20,182 bases of DNA from Reticulitermes lucifugus (Eukaryota > Arthropoda > Insecta > Blattodea > Rhinotermitidae). A program made the position numbers and the translations under genes. The stretch spans positions 1 through 20,182 of the forward strand of contig JAKCWW010002647.1 in assembly GCA_026260175.1 (NCBI GenBank), in the 5' to 3' direction. The notes below the pieces were generated by a model. The model made no database searches. It saw only the letters and a list, made by a program, of their open reading frames with translations, and was not told the origin of the DNA. This document shows, piece after piece, positions 12,501 to 18,534 of the stretch. Each line of letters starts with the position of its first letter. Position 1 is the stretch's first letter.

Positions 12501-14869
12501 TCAGGGTCCTGTGTCGCAGGGATCTCAGCCATGGAACCAGGGTCCTCCCAGGCCCGCCGGGCCTCCGAACAGTCAACAGGCCAACAACCAATGGGACCAA
12601 CACCGCTATCCTTCTGGTGCACAGCCCACTTACCAGCCACCTCAACAGGTTTGTCACAGCATTATTGACGGGAAATTGTGAAGTGTATCATCACAGGCTT
12701 TATTGCTGAGAGAATATAGGCCTGTTTGTGATGCATTTGCAACACAAAGTCACAAAAATGCACCTTGTAACTTCACCATGACCACCTTAGAACCGCTGTA
12801 AGGAGTTGTATAAAATTATACAGGGGAGTTCTAGTAAAATTTGTCAACACTCAGTAATCCAAGATTCGACATATCCCGGGTGCCAAGTTGCCATGGAACT
12901 TAGAACTTTTTTTGTAGCACTTAGTCTTTTCAAGATTAATTGTTTTTGACCCCAAAACCATTTAACAACCTTGTATGTTTGTCTGTATTCTGATGAATTG
13001 TTGGTAGGTAGCTTGTTTGCAGTGCCATTAGGTGGCAACCATGTCTTAGACCAGAGTCTGTTTCTTAGTAATGATAGACCGCGTGGTAGTGTTTTAATTC
13101 TGGGTGATACATGTGTGTATATATTTATTTCTTCAGCCTCAACAGTGGGTGCCAAACATGCCATCCTCTGGAGTTGGACCAAGTTCCCCACTGCGACCGC
13201 CCGTGGGTCCACGAACACAGTTCAGGCCAGAAGGGAAACCGTTCCCAATGCCAGCTCCTCCAGGGGCAAAGGTATGAACATTTACCATGGTTTATTAGTT
13301 CGGTACAGGTTGCCAAAAACTTTAATTTTCATTATTTGTACCTTTTCGTTGGTCCTTGTCAGTTTTATCTGTAATGGCATATCAAAAATTTTTGTAGGTG
13401 AAATATATAATTCACTCATAATTCTGTTTGTATTGTGGTTGAAAATGCTGAAATGTACTGTTTCATAAAATATGTTTTAACAGATGCAACCCCCTTACAA
13501 AGAAACTTTTACGGGGGCCACCCCCCTCCCTTCCAGCTTGCCTGTATGTTTCATATCTGAAGTTAGCTTTTATGGGGTCCCATAAAAATAGCATGTCATA
13601 CAGGTTCTGTGTAAATATTTTCAGGGCCAATCTTCCAACGTGGCAGGCAGTGCAGCTGTATATCCCGCTCCAGCACCACCAAAGCGTGAGCTTGTGTTTC
13701 CTCCTGACAGTGTTGAGGCCACAGTTCCAGTGCTGTACAAACGCAAGCGGATGTCTCGTGGTGATGTGGCACCTGTGGAGGCCTGGCGATTAATGATGAG
13801 CTTGCGGTCAGGCCTTCTGGCAGAGAGCTGTTGGGCGCTTGATGTCCTCAACATCCTGCTGTTTGACGACACGACAGTAGCGTACTTTGGTCTGGCACAT
13901 TTGCCAGGTCTGCTTGATGTGCTGCTCGAACACTTCAGGCGCAGCCTTGCAGATATGTTTGATGCCCCTTCCAACACCGACACCGAACGGAAGTGGTACC
14001 AGCTCCCAAAGCCGGATCACAGTGAAGTTGATTTGGGTTCAGTGAGTCAACCAATTGATCCCTTGGACCGGGTGCTTCTACTTGAAACCACCACTAATTA
14101 CACCTTGTTGTCGCGGAAAGGTGATCCGGTCAAGGTGGTGAACAGAGACAGTGATATATTTGTGCTGGACAGCCGTAAGAACTGGGATGTGGATGGTGAT
14201 GTAGCAGAGGAAAATGTGACAGCGGAGATGGAACAGGATCAGTGGCAGGTGGTGGCGACAGACAGCAGCTCCACAAAGTACATTGTTACGTGTTTCCAGG
14301 GCGAGTTTGGCAACGTGCCCTTTGTGAGGTTTCTGCAGAAGAAGAAGGAGGTTGTGGAGCAGGCACCAGAGGTTCCTGACAAGGAGCAACAAGAGGAGGA
14401 GGCTGTGGTCACTAACCTTCAGGTGCAAGAACCAGCAGCAGTTGTTGAGAGTGTAAAAACTGAGCAGGATCGAGAGACTTCTGATGGCAGTAGTGAAAAA
14501 CCTAATGTGATAAGTAAAGAGGACAGTGTAAGCAAAGAGTGCATGGTTGTAGCAGCAGGTGAAAGGAAAAACTGTGACAAAAAGAAACGGACTAAGACGT
14601 TAATCGGTGTGCTTTCTCGGATACAAAAGGAACCAATGGAAGTGAATGATGTGTTGACTAGAGAGATTCGGGAGAAGGTAGAAAAGAATGAAGTGGTGAA
14701 GAAGGAAGACGGAAGTGAAGAAAAGGCTAACAACAATGATGGGGAAACTGATAAAATGTTAGAAGATAAGGAAAAGAAGGATAAAGCAGTAGCAGAAACC
14801 ACATCTGAAGAAACAATGGAGGCAAGTAGTAACAGCTTGTCACTGGAGAACAGCAACTGCAGTAGCAGT

Positions 14870-14905
<36 letters not shown>

Positions 14906-16147
14906 GATGTTGGCAAGGTAAAAAAGGAGCTGGATGATGACAGCAGTAAAACTCAGTCAATTGGTGATGACAAGGTGATTGTGAATGTGGAGACTAGTTC
15001 CAAGAGCCATGATGATCAGGAAGACGGTGGCTCAGGGCTTAGGATTCGGGATCCAGCAGGCACCCTGAAGAGGCGTCGGATGTCTGATTACGAAGATGAA
15101 TGCTACACCCGGGACGAGGCCAGCCTGTACCTTGTCACCGAGACCCAAGATTCTCTAGCTCGACGATGTGTCTGTCTCTCCAACATACTTCGTAACTTGA
15201 CATTTGTTCCTGGCAATGAGGTGGAATTTGCCAAGAACGCTACTTTCCTGGGACTGTTGGGTAAACTGTTGCTGTTGCACCATGAACATCCAACCCGTAC
15301 ACATAAGCAGCGCAACTACGATCGTGAAGAGGATGCAGATTTCGCAGATTCCTGCAGCAGCCTACAGGGCGAGTCTGAGTGGTGGTGGGACTTCCTGCAC
15401 CACATACGAGAGAATGTACTGGTTACTGCCGCCAACATCGCAGGACACATGGATCTGGGCCAGTACCCAGAAGAGATCTCACGTCCTGTACTGGATGGAC
15501 TGCTTCACTGGGCAGTTTGCCCTGCTGCCCACGGACAAGACCCTTTTCCCACTGTAGGCCCATCGTCTCCCCTCTCTCCCCAGCGGCTGGCCCTCGAGGC
15601 ACTGTGCAAGCTCTGTGTGACTGACAGCAATGTGGACCTGGTCATTGCCACTCCCCCATACTCAAGGTTGGAGCGTCTTTGTGCAGTTCTCACTAAACTT
15701 CTGTGTCGCAGTGAAGAGCAGGTACTACGGGAGTTTGCAGTGAACCTGCTGCATTACCTGGCTGCAGCTGACAGCGGCATGGCACGTACTGTGGCACTGC
15801 AGAGTCCCTGCGTTTCTCTGCTGGTGGCCTTCATTGAACAAGCAGAAGCAAGCGCACTGGGCGTGGCCAACCAGCATGGCATCTCAGCCCTACGGGAGAA
15901 CCCAGACTCCATGGGCACCAGTCTTGACATGCTGCGCCGTGCAGCAGGCACGTTGTTGCACCTTGCGCGCCATCCTGACAACCGCCCCCTCTTTCTGCAG
16001 CAAGAACAGCGCCTGCTGGCTCTGGTGATGAGTCAGATTCTTGATCAGCAGGTGGCTTCCATTATCTCACGCGTACTCTTCCAGTGTTCGCGGCCGCATC
16101 CTGATCACATCCACTTCAGTTCTCTGCACTCCTGTATCTCCTCGTAG
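363..16147 (+). CDS. osa: osa/ARID1 (BAF250) SWI/SNF subunit, 3' part, ten exons joined
   Basis: This entry covers the whole coding part of the gene in the window: join(363-521, 3459-3599, 6359-6527, 7185-7410, 9793-9876, 11242-11416, 12461-12648, 13137-13271, 13484-13543, 13625-16147). The phases agree at every junction, giving 2 leading bases, 1,285 codons and a TAG. The product is the orthologue of Drosophila Osa and vertebrate ARID1A/B, the subunit that defines the BAP/BAF class of SWI/SNF chromatin remodelers in the nucleus. The first nine exons give about 445 residues of low-complexity Gly/Pro/Gln/Tyr-rich linker, as expected between the ARID domain and the C-terminal BAF250_C domain. 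The ARID itself is not in the window, so the gene is 5' partial. The identification rests on strong block similarity of exon J to fly Osa and human ARID1A as I remember them. The exon chain is inferred from splice sites, phase and composition; exons E and I are the least certain. Confidence 0.93.
1192..1400 (+). mobile_element. tRNA-derived SINE, family 2, diverged copy
   Basis: Aligns by eye with 19211-19390 over about 180 bases. Shared landmarks in order are GGTTGTTAGTCA (GGTGGTTAGTCA in the other copy), a TTTATGGTGGA / TTTGTGGTGGA block, GTGGCAC, ACCTCAGTTTTCCC and TCATTCCACCACCGCTCCAT. An A-box-like head and a GGGTTCGGTC B-box-like motif suggest descent from a tRNA. The right end is not well defined. 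Confidence 0.6.
2071..2243 (+). mobile_element. Inverted-end dispersed repeat (MITE-like), copy 1
   Basis: The left arm is GTCTCCTGGGATGTGACAC and the right arm GTGTCACATCCCAGAAG, inverted relative to each other about 90 bases apart. The right arm is followed by a conserved flank (ATGTGAACCTTCAACTACAC then GCGAGAACCTCAAATCT). The same arrangement occurs four more times in the window (8001, 10138, 11961, 18029). No transposase is encoded. This fits a short non-autonomous element; its superfamily and target duplication are not determined. Confidence 0.65.
2452..2607. mobile_element. hAT-type MITE with 8-bp target-site duplication
   Basis: A 156-bp element. The left end is CAGGGGTGTTGAACCC. The reverse complement of the right end is CAGGGGTGTCCAACCC, giving 14 of 16 identical terminal positions. 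Exactly flanking it are two copies of ATTTAGAG (2444-2451 and 2608-2615), a perfect 8-bp duplication. CAGGGGTG-type ends with 8-bp duplications are the hallmark of hAT DNA transposons. It is too short to encode a transposase, so it must have been mobilised in trans. Confidence 0.88.
3459..3599 (+). CDS. osa: osa exon B
   Basis: 141 bp, from the acceptor CTGCTAG (3452-3458) to the donor AAG|GTACGA (3600). Phase 1 on both sides. It encodes 47 residues with NPFDDV followed by a Ser/Gln/Pro-rich stretch, then GPPYGHTGGPPRPQG. The codons are GC-richer than the surrounding intron and stay open only in the frame set by exon A. An acidic-aromatic DPF/NPF-like patch in a Pro/Gly-rich context also occurs just after the ARID domain in vertebrate ARID1A, which places this exon between the two folded domains. 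Confidence 0.85.
4506..4518. other. Perfect palindrome resembling an RFX X-box
   Basis: GTTGCTAAGCAAC is two perfectly inverted 6-base halves around a central A. The half-sites resemble the RFX-factor X-box (GTTGCC-type inverted repeat). A 13-bp palindrome can arise by chance in a window this size, so a regulatory role is only a possibility. Confidence 0.3.
5020..5334 (-). pseudogene. pogo/Tigger-like (jerky/CENP-B type) transposase relic
   Basis: The minus-strand reading frame contains FLPPNTTAIQPTGQQIIANC (about 5164-5223). This matches the late DDE-domain signature of pogo/Tigger transposases, where FLPPNTT-x-x-QP-x-[D/G]-Q-x-[V/I]-IA is typical. The region that follows (LNFGKIKYKK) resembles the FW-K-YNIK segment downstream of it. 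Just upstream, an LD dipeptide and an HP dipeptide expected close together in one frame appear in two different frames, which suggests frameshifts. There is no start and no N-terminal DNA-binding region nearby. It is therefore a dead fragment and not a gene of the host. Confidence 0.7.
6359..6527 (+). CDS. osa: osa exon C
   Basis: 169 bp, entered in phase 1 and leaving in phase 2 through ACAG|GTATGG. It encodes about 56 residues: a Gln/Gly/Tyr-rich start (MQQGYQGQGGYTQYQDQY) and then a Pro-rich end that finishes NRPIYPPYGPEGDR. The end corresponds in position and pattern to FPFQFGRDR of human ARID1A, also followed by an exon junction as I recall it. The acceptor at 6357-6358 has a weak pyrimidine tract. 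An upstream acceptor at 6294-6295 would also keep the frame but would add an unlikely hydrophobic IIIMMLTG stretch, so 6359 is preferred. Confidence 0.85.
6528..7184 (+). other. Intron C-D (657 bp)
   Basis: AT-rich GT-AG intron with no coding signal. Its notable feature is a 13-bp perfect inverted repeat (7089-7101 with 7127-7139) that ends 45 bases before the exon D acceptor. Confidence 0.7.
7089..7139 (+). repeat. 13-bp perfect inverted repeat near the exon D acceptor
   Basis: AAGGCTTCTGACA (7089-7101) pairs perfectly with TGTCAGAAGCCTT (7127-7139) across a 25-base loop. In the nascent RNA it could form a stem-loop between the likely branch-point zone and the upstream intron. It has no repeated copy elsewhere in the window. 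Confidence 0.7.
7185..7410 (+). CDS. osa: osa exon D
   Basis: 226 bp after an acceptor with a good pyrimidine tract (TTTTCTCTGTTTGTAG), ending at GATCAG|GTAAGC. It enters in phase 2, completing an arginine codon with exon C, and leaves in phase 0. It encodes about 75 residues: YNQGAASNQPSPSMQQGS, then DPYNRYMGGPTQPPGY, a GPPGPPAAPP stretch, and an end EYYRQDQ. The composition (Pro, Gly, Gln, Tyr) is that of the Osa linker. It has no folded domain. Confidence 0.88.
8001..8172 (+). mobile_element. Inverted-end dispersed repeat, copy 2
   Basis: Left arm diverged (AGTCTTTTGAGATATGATGC). Right arm GTGTCACATCTCAGAAGAC followed by the family flank (CTTTAGCAACGCTAC, then GAGGACCTCATGTATCTTG). The interior TTTTGAAGGATTGCAGTGCC and GGAATGTCAGGA also match copy 1. 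Confidence 0.6.
9090..9203. repeat. Degenerate tandem duplication, about 50-bp unit
   Basis: Copy 1 (9090-9142) and copy 2 (9143-9190) share the order CAsTG-AAATTTGT, GGGCCTC, GATTTCTGG/AATTTCTAG and ACCACCAA/ATACCAA. A third copy seems to begin at 9191 (CAGTGTAGAGTTT). About 75% of positions agree by eye, so this is an old duplication. Confidence 0.55.
9793..9876 (+). CDS. osa: osa exon E (possible cassette exon)
   Basis: 84 bp between GATTTTGTAG and CAA|GTACGT, phase 0 at both ends. It encodes 28 residues (MPQSVSFSTSQLARQLVAPQ and then SPIKSSYQ), Ser/Gln-rich and compatible with the linker. Since exon D ends and exon F begins in phase 0, the protein stays in frame with or without it. I have no clear memory of a matching block in other Osa proteins. 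It is called on splice sites, phase and composition only. Confidence 0.62.
9877..11241 (+). other. Intron E-F (1.4 kb)
   Basis: GT-AG intron carrying a copy of the inverted-end repeat (10138-10302). The remaining 900 bases show no supportable exon. It ends with a near-consensus branch point (TACTGAC, 11213-11219) and a row of three AGs. Confidence 0.7.
10138..10302 (+). mobile_element. Inverted-end dispersed repeat, copy 3
   Basis: The left part AAAGATTCAGGTCTTTACGG matches the left part of copy 5 (GAAGATTCAGGTCTTCTGGG). The right arm GGTGTCACATCCCAGAAG is followed by ATGTGCATGTTCAACAACAC and then CAGATCTTGCA. The spacing is shorter than in copy 5. Confidence 0.65.
11213..11244 (+). promoter_or_regulatory. 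Branch point and triple tandem splice acceptor of exon F
   Basis: TACTGAC (11213-11219) matches the branch-point consensus. It is followed about 20 bases later by AAGCAGCAG (11236-11244), three AGs at 3-base spacing just before GTTTAC. There is almost no pyrimidine tract. Using the AGs ending at 11238, 11241 or 11244 would add two, one or no glutamines in the same frame. CAG at 11241 is taken as the main site because CAG is favoured over AAG. Confidence 0.65.
11242..11416 (+). CDS. osa: osa exon F
   Basis: 175 bp, phase 0 to phase 1, donor TATG|GTGAGT. It encodes about 58 residues: QVYPGQQPPAAGGPG, a Pro/Thr-rich middle, and RRHPDFAKEQQPYPPYQQRP followed by ALYG. The RRHPDFAK block also occurs in fly Osa as I recall it, making this one of the firmer linker exons. 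The exact start depends on which of the tandem AGs is used. Confidence 0.87.
11417..12460 (+). other. Intron F-G (1.0 kb)
   Basis: GT-AG intron with one copy of the inverted-end repeat (11961-12116). Otherwise there are no features I can support. It ends with a clear TTTATTCCTTTCAG acceptor. Confidence 0.7.
11961..12116 (+). mobile_element. Inverted-end dispersed repeat, copy 4
   Basis: Left arm ATTCTTCTGGGATGTGACGC and right arm CGTCACATCCCAGAA, followed by CTTGAATCTTCAGCAACAC of the family flank. The interior carries a T8C7 homopolymer pair (12002-12016). The two arms are perfectly complementary over TTCTGGGATGTGACG. Confidence 0.68.
12461..12648 (+). CDS. osa: osa exon G
   Basis: 188 bp, phase 1 to phase 0, donor CAACAG|GTTTGT. 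It encodes about 63 residues: GWTSNNSFRGPFPGQG, SQPWNQGPPRPAGPPN, NQWDQHRYPSG and YQPPQQ. Tryptophan and arginine within a Pro/Gln/Asn-rich background (PWN, QWDQ.RYP) are shared with fly Osa as I recall it. Two other frames across the same stretch are also open, so ORF length alone would not choose the frame. The phase of exons F and H does. Confidence 0.87.
12649..13136 (+). other. Intron G-H (488 bp)
   Basis: GT-AG intron ending in TATTTATTTCTTCAG. A minus-strand open frame of 124 codons crosses it and exon H, but it has no family features. I see nothing else. Confidence 0.65.
13137..13271 (+). CDS. osa: osa exon H
   Basis: 135 bp, phase 0 on both sides, acceptor TTTCTTCAG and donor AAAG|GTATGA. 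It encodes 45 residues: PQQWVPNMPSSGVGPSSPLR followed by PPVGPRTQFRPEGKPFPMPA and PPGAK. The codon frame is closed in the adjacent introns, and two other frames stay open longer, so the exon is easily misread. Its place and Ser/Pro/Lys pattern correspond to the SPSKSPF region of human ARID1A just before the C-terminal domain. Confidence 0.85.
13484..13543 (+). CDS. osa: osa exon I (small exon)
   Basis: 60 bp, phase 0 on both sides, acceptor TGTTTTAACAG and donor CCT|GTATGT. The 20 residues begin MQPPYKETFTG and end PLPSSLP. Joined to exon H they give ...GAK|MQ..., which recalls the KMQKAGPP-type segment at this place in ARID1A. Skipping it would keep the frame. The splice sites are good, but the short length makes it less certain than its neighbours. 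Confidence 0.7.
13625..16147 (+). CDS. osa: osa terminal exon J: BAF250_C domain and stop
   Basis: A single 2,523-bp exon (840 codons and TAG, followed at once by TGA) after a TATTTTCAG acceptor, phase 0. It encodes the C-terminal BAF250_C region in two conserved halves. The first (13682-13960) has KRELVFPPDSVEAT, KRKRMS, SGLLAESCWALDVLNILLFD and LPGLLDVLLEHF, with two overlapping LxxLL motifs. A conserved short block follows (NYTLLSRKGDPVKV, DIFVLDSRKNWDVD; 14096-14200). An acidic, Lys/Glu/Ser-rich insert (14340-15060) then holds three VKxE motifs, a KKKR patch and a 15-serine run. The second half (15068-16105) has YEDECYTRDEASLYLV, SLARRCVCLSN, FVPGNE, EWWWDF, DGLLHWAVCP, QDPFP, LSPQRLALEALCKLCVTD, NPDSMGTSLDMLRRAAGTLL and LDQQVASIISRVLF. 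These match fly Osa and human ARID1A closely. The protein ends only about 15 residues after the domain. Confidence 0.97.
14861..14905 (+). repeat. AGC trinucleotide repeat coding for 15 serines
   Basis: Fifteen consecutive serine codons, AGC or AGT. Eleven of them form a pure AGC run at 14870-14902. The run sits in the acidic, disordered insert between the two BAF250_C halves, so length changes would probably be tolerated. In the other two frames, and on the opposite strand, it produces spurious Leu- or Cys-rich open frames. Confidence 0.95.
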
Positions 16148-16931
16148 TGAACAAATTGGAAGGTAACCAGCATAGGAGTTCCAGATACTTTGGTTTTACT
16201 GTCCAAAGGGGTCGCAGACTCGACAAGTGCAAACTGTTTATTGCATTGACATGTTATGTACTGTGCAGTGTAGCAGAATGGATAAATTGTCTGACGCAAG
16301 TCTTTAAATGGTTCCACGATATTGGAGCAAATAGAATTGTTGGATTGCAGCTGAGAAACTGTTAATGGTTATAGTAATAAGATTGACTGGTCTCAGTGAG
16401 GATACAAAGAAAGAATTCCCTGCATTCGCTAGCAGGTCTTGATATTGTATAGATAGGGGGGAATGAAAACTCTACGGTAGCACCTTGAATCGTTAGGACT
16501 TTTGCAGTCTGTATAAAGAATTATCACATACAAATTTGTGATCTTTGCAAGAGCTGAGTTTCCAGTTTTTCAGTCTTAGTGCAAGTAAGAAAACTTACTG
16601 CCTTGCCTTGTGAGTTATGTTCTCTTGTGTAATTGTGAGGGTGTGTGATAGTGTTTACTGCAACCTTAACCATGTACAAACAATTCAAACTGAAGATGGT
16701 CAGGGAAGTGAGGAGATGCGAGGTTGATATTATGAGACTGAATGAAGATGCCACTTCCAGCAAACACGCTGAAACTTTACATAGTAATTAGCTTCGTAGA
16801 AGGACAGGAGATTTATTTTTACCTTGTGGGAAATCAGTGTGACAAGTTTGGAGGTAAGAGAAACTGCGGGTAGCTGTCTGATTATAGAGTTTCTCCTCTG
16901 GACCACCTAGGTACAGAAAAGTGAACATCAT

Positions 16932-16965
16932 AGTTTTGGATCAGGACCTGTTCTGATCCAAAATG
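16932..16965 (+). other. Perfect stem-loop in the 3' UTR
   Basis: TTTTGGATCAG (16934-16944) and CTGATCCAAAA (16953-16963) are exact inverted complements 8 bases apart. Within the loop, G-U and A-U pairs can extend the stem to about 13 pairs around a CCUG tetraloop. It is too short for a normal pre-miRNA. A transcription terminator reading makes no sense in an insect gene. Confidence 0.7.
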
Positions 16966-17506
16966 GTGAGTTCTGGCAGAACAAACTGACGGTATGGTTT
17001 TTAAAGGTGAGGCCTCCATGAAATATTACAGATACACAAATATAAAAGGATTAGATTCTCCATAGTATAAGAACACAAACATAGTTACTGAATTGTACCA
17101 TTTTGTAAAGTGCAGCGAGATGCCACCACGTCAAAAAAAAAATTATAAAAAAAAGAACTTCTGTGTTACTTGTAATACCGATTTGAATGATCACTGTATT
17201 TATTATTTTGATTCTTAACTCGACCATGAATTAGTTCTCATGCAAAGAGTTCGGACACGTGTGAACAAGACGGAAGTGCAACAGGTCTGATGGGTGGGTG
17301 GATTATGGAATTTCTCTCAAGAAACAAATGTATAGCCCTTCCTACCTGCTGATTTTCTTCACTGGAGTTGTCAGACCCACCCTCCCAAGCTACGTATCCC
17401 TTTCTCCCTATTCAGCCTCCCCCCTAGGTTGCCCTTGGTCCTCATTTCATATTTGGTATTTACTTGTGCAAATGCTTTATATATGTCTGAATACTGAAAA
17501 ATCAGA

Positions 17507-17520
17507 AATAAATGTACATA
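17507..17520 (+). promoter_or_regulatory. Candidate poly(A) signal with adjoining Pumilio-type site
   Basis: AATAAA at 17507-17512 is the first canonical signal after the stop. A GT-rich stretch (GGGTGTGGTG, near 17570) follows and could serve as the downstream element, though it lies rather far away. TGTACATA (17513-17520) fits the Pumilio consensus TGTANATA and abuts the signal. Cleavage around 17525-17535 would retain it at the very end of the mRNA. Confidence 0.5.
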
Positions 17521-17595
17521 AGAAGTACTAAATAATATGTGATATTTAATGTTAAGTAATACATTGTAGGGTGTGGTGAACTCTGGTTTGCTTCT

Positions 17596-17673
17596 TGACT
17601 TGTGTACCCCCAGATCCACCCTGACTTGTGTACCCCCAGATCCACCCTGACTTGTGTACCCCCAGATCCACCC
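17596..17673. repeat. Exact 26-bp tandem repeat, three copies
   Basis: Three identical 26-base units at 17596-17621, 17622-17647 and 17648-17673, each starting TGACTTGTGTACCCCCAG and ending ATCCACCC. No mismatch is seen between units. The period is not a multiple of 3, so minus-strand open frames crossing it show shifting peptide repeats and are not protein repeats. Confidence 0.97.
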
Positions 17674-17830
17674 TTCCTTTTCTTCACACGCCAAGGTTCA
17701 CCAGTCGTTGCTACTTGGTTGTTTGGATGTCAATGGAAACAATCCTGGGTAGGAGACTCGTAATCTGTCATCAGGCCATGAAGCAGTGCTAGTTTCAAGA
17801 TGACACGCTTATTTTCATAAAGGTGTCCCT

Positions 17831-17845
17831 GTGCTTATTAAGCAC
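17831..17845. other. 15-bp perfect palindrome
   Basis: GTGCTTATTAAGCAC is 7 bases inverted around a central T. It may be a dimeric factor-binding site or chance; nothing nearby decides. Confidence 0.35.
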
Positions 17846-18028
17846 AATGCCGTTCAGACGTACGAGTGTGTAGAGGTGTCGTCCCATGCATTGTTAACCC
17901 CTGTGTTAGAGGGAGGTGAGTTTTTACCTCTGCCATTTTACTCCTGGGGAAAGAATTGCTGTTACTCATAGGACAGAAGGCTGGGTGGACCCCAGAGTTG
18001 GCCCAGATGTAGAAAAGGGAAATATCCC

Positions 18029-18233
18029 TGAAGATTCAGGTCTTCTGGGATGTGACACTGTGTCGTTCAGTCAGTGGTTACCGACATCAGGCAGTTCAAG
18101 AAGAATCTTGGCCTGCTTGACCCTGAAGATGAAGGCACCACAATCCTTTGAAGTGTTGGGAACCGCCTGTACAGTGACATGGCGTTACATACCAGAAGAC
18201 GTGATTTGCAGCACCACTCTCAGAACCTCAAAT
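18029..18233 (+). mobile_element. Inverted-end dispersed repeat, copy 5 (longest)
   Basis: Left end TGAAGATTCAGGTCTTCTGG running into GATGTGACACTGTGTC, right arm GCGTTACATACCAGAAGACG, then CAGCACCAC and AGAACCTCAAAT of the family flank. It is the longest copy, with an interior (ACCCTGAAGATGAAGGCACC) not obvious in copies 1-4. Translation across the right arm gives the R-x-IPED peptide that I remember as a recurrent artefact in insect gene predictions. Confidence 0.65.
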
Positions 18234-18379
18234 GGGGCAGAAAGACCTTGCTTGTGCTGAGATTACTGCATGGGCTGTCAGTTGTGGAATCAAGGGTTGT
18301 AAAGTGTATTGAGGCTGACTGTCAGCCAGGCTTTTAGAAGGAATTGGTTGTGACCTAATTTAAGATACTATCCCACTAT

Positions 18380-18480
18380 GATTGGAGAGACTGAGCAAAA
18401 CCACAGAACCTCCATCCAGACAGCAGGTGTCCCAGCTGAGGTTCAAAGCAGGCATTTGCCAGATGCAAGTCCAGATAATT
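18380..18480 (+). repeat. Possible repeat-derived fragment
   Basis: One frame reads IQTAGVPAEVQSRHLPDAS, close to a peptide (IAGVPAEIRTEHLPN) that I remember as common in cockroach and termite gene predictions derived from mobile elements. There is no second copy in this window, so this rests on memory alone. Confidence 0.35.
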
Positions 18481-18534
18481 ATTGGTACACCATCATATTT
18501 GGTATTTGGATTAAAATCAATAAAAGTGGGCCCT

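Larger units (their letters stand above)
16148..17530 (+). other. Probable 3' UTR of osa
   Basis: About 1.4 kb of AT-rich sequence follows the stop with no long ORF and no repeat copy that I recognise. The end is inferred from the AATAAA at 17507. A strong hairpin lies at 16932-16965. An A-rich tract (17133-17155) could prime falsely in cDNA. The true end needs transcript data. Confidence 0.55.

Noticed and set aside
12844..13218. Minus-strand 124-codon open frame as a gene
   Set aside because: It overlaps exon H in antisense and has no recognisable family motif.
14419..14960. Minus-strand Leu-rich and Cys-rich open frames
   Set aside because: They are shadows of the AGC serine repeat and acidic coding region of exon J.
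17371..17694. Minus-strand protein with Gly-rich repeats
   Set aside because: The peptide repeat comes from the 26-bp triplication, whose period changes frame at each unit.
17916..18260. Plus-strand 114-codon open frame as a gene
   Set aside because: It lies on the inverted-end repeat; the IPED-type peptide recurs wherever this repeat occurs.
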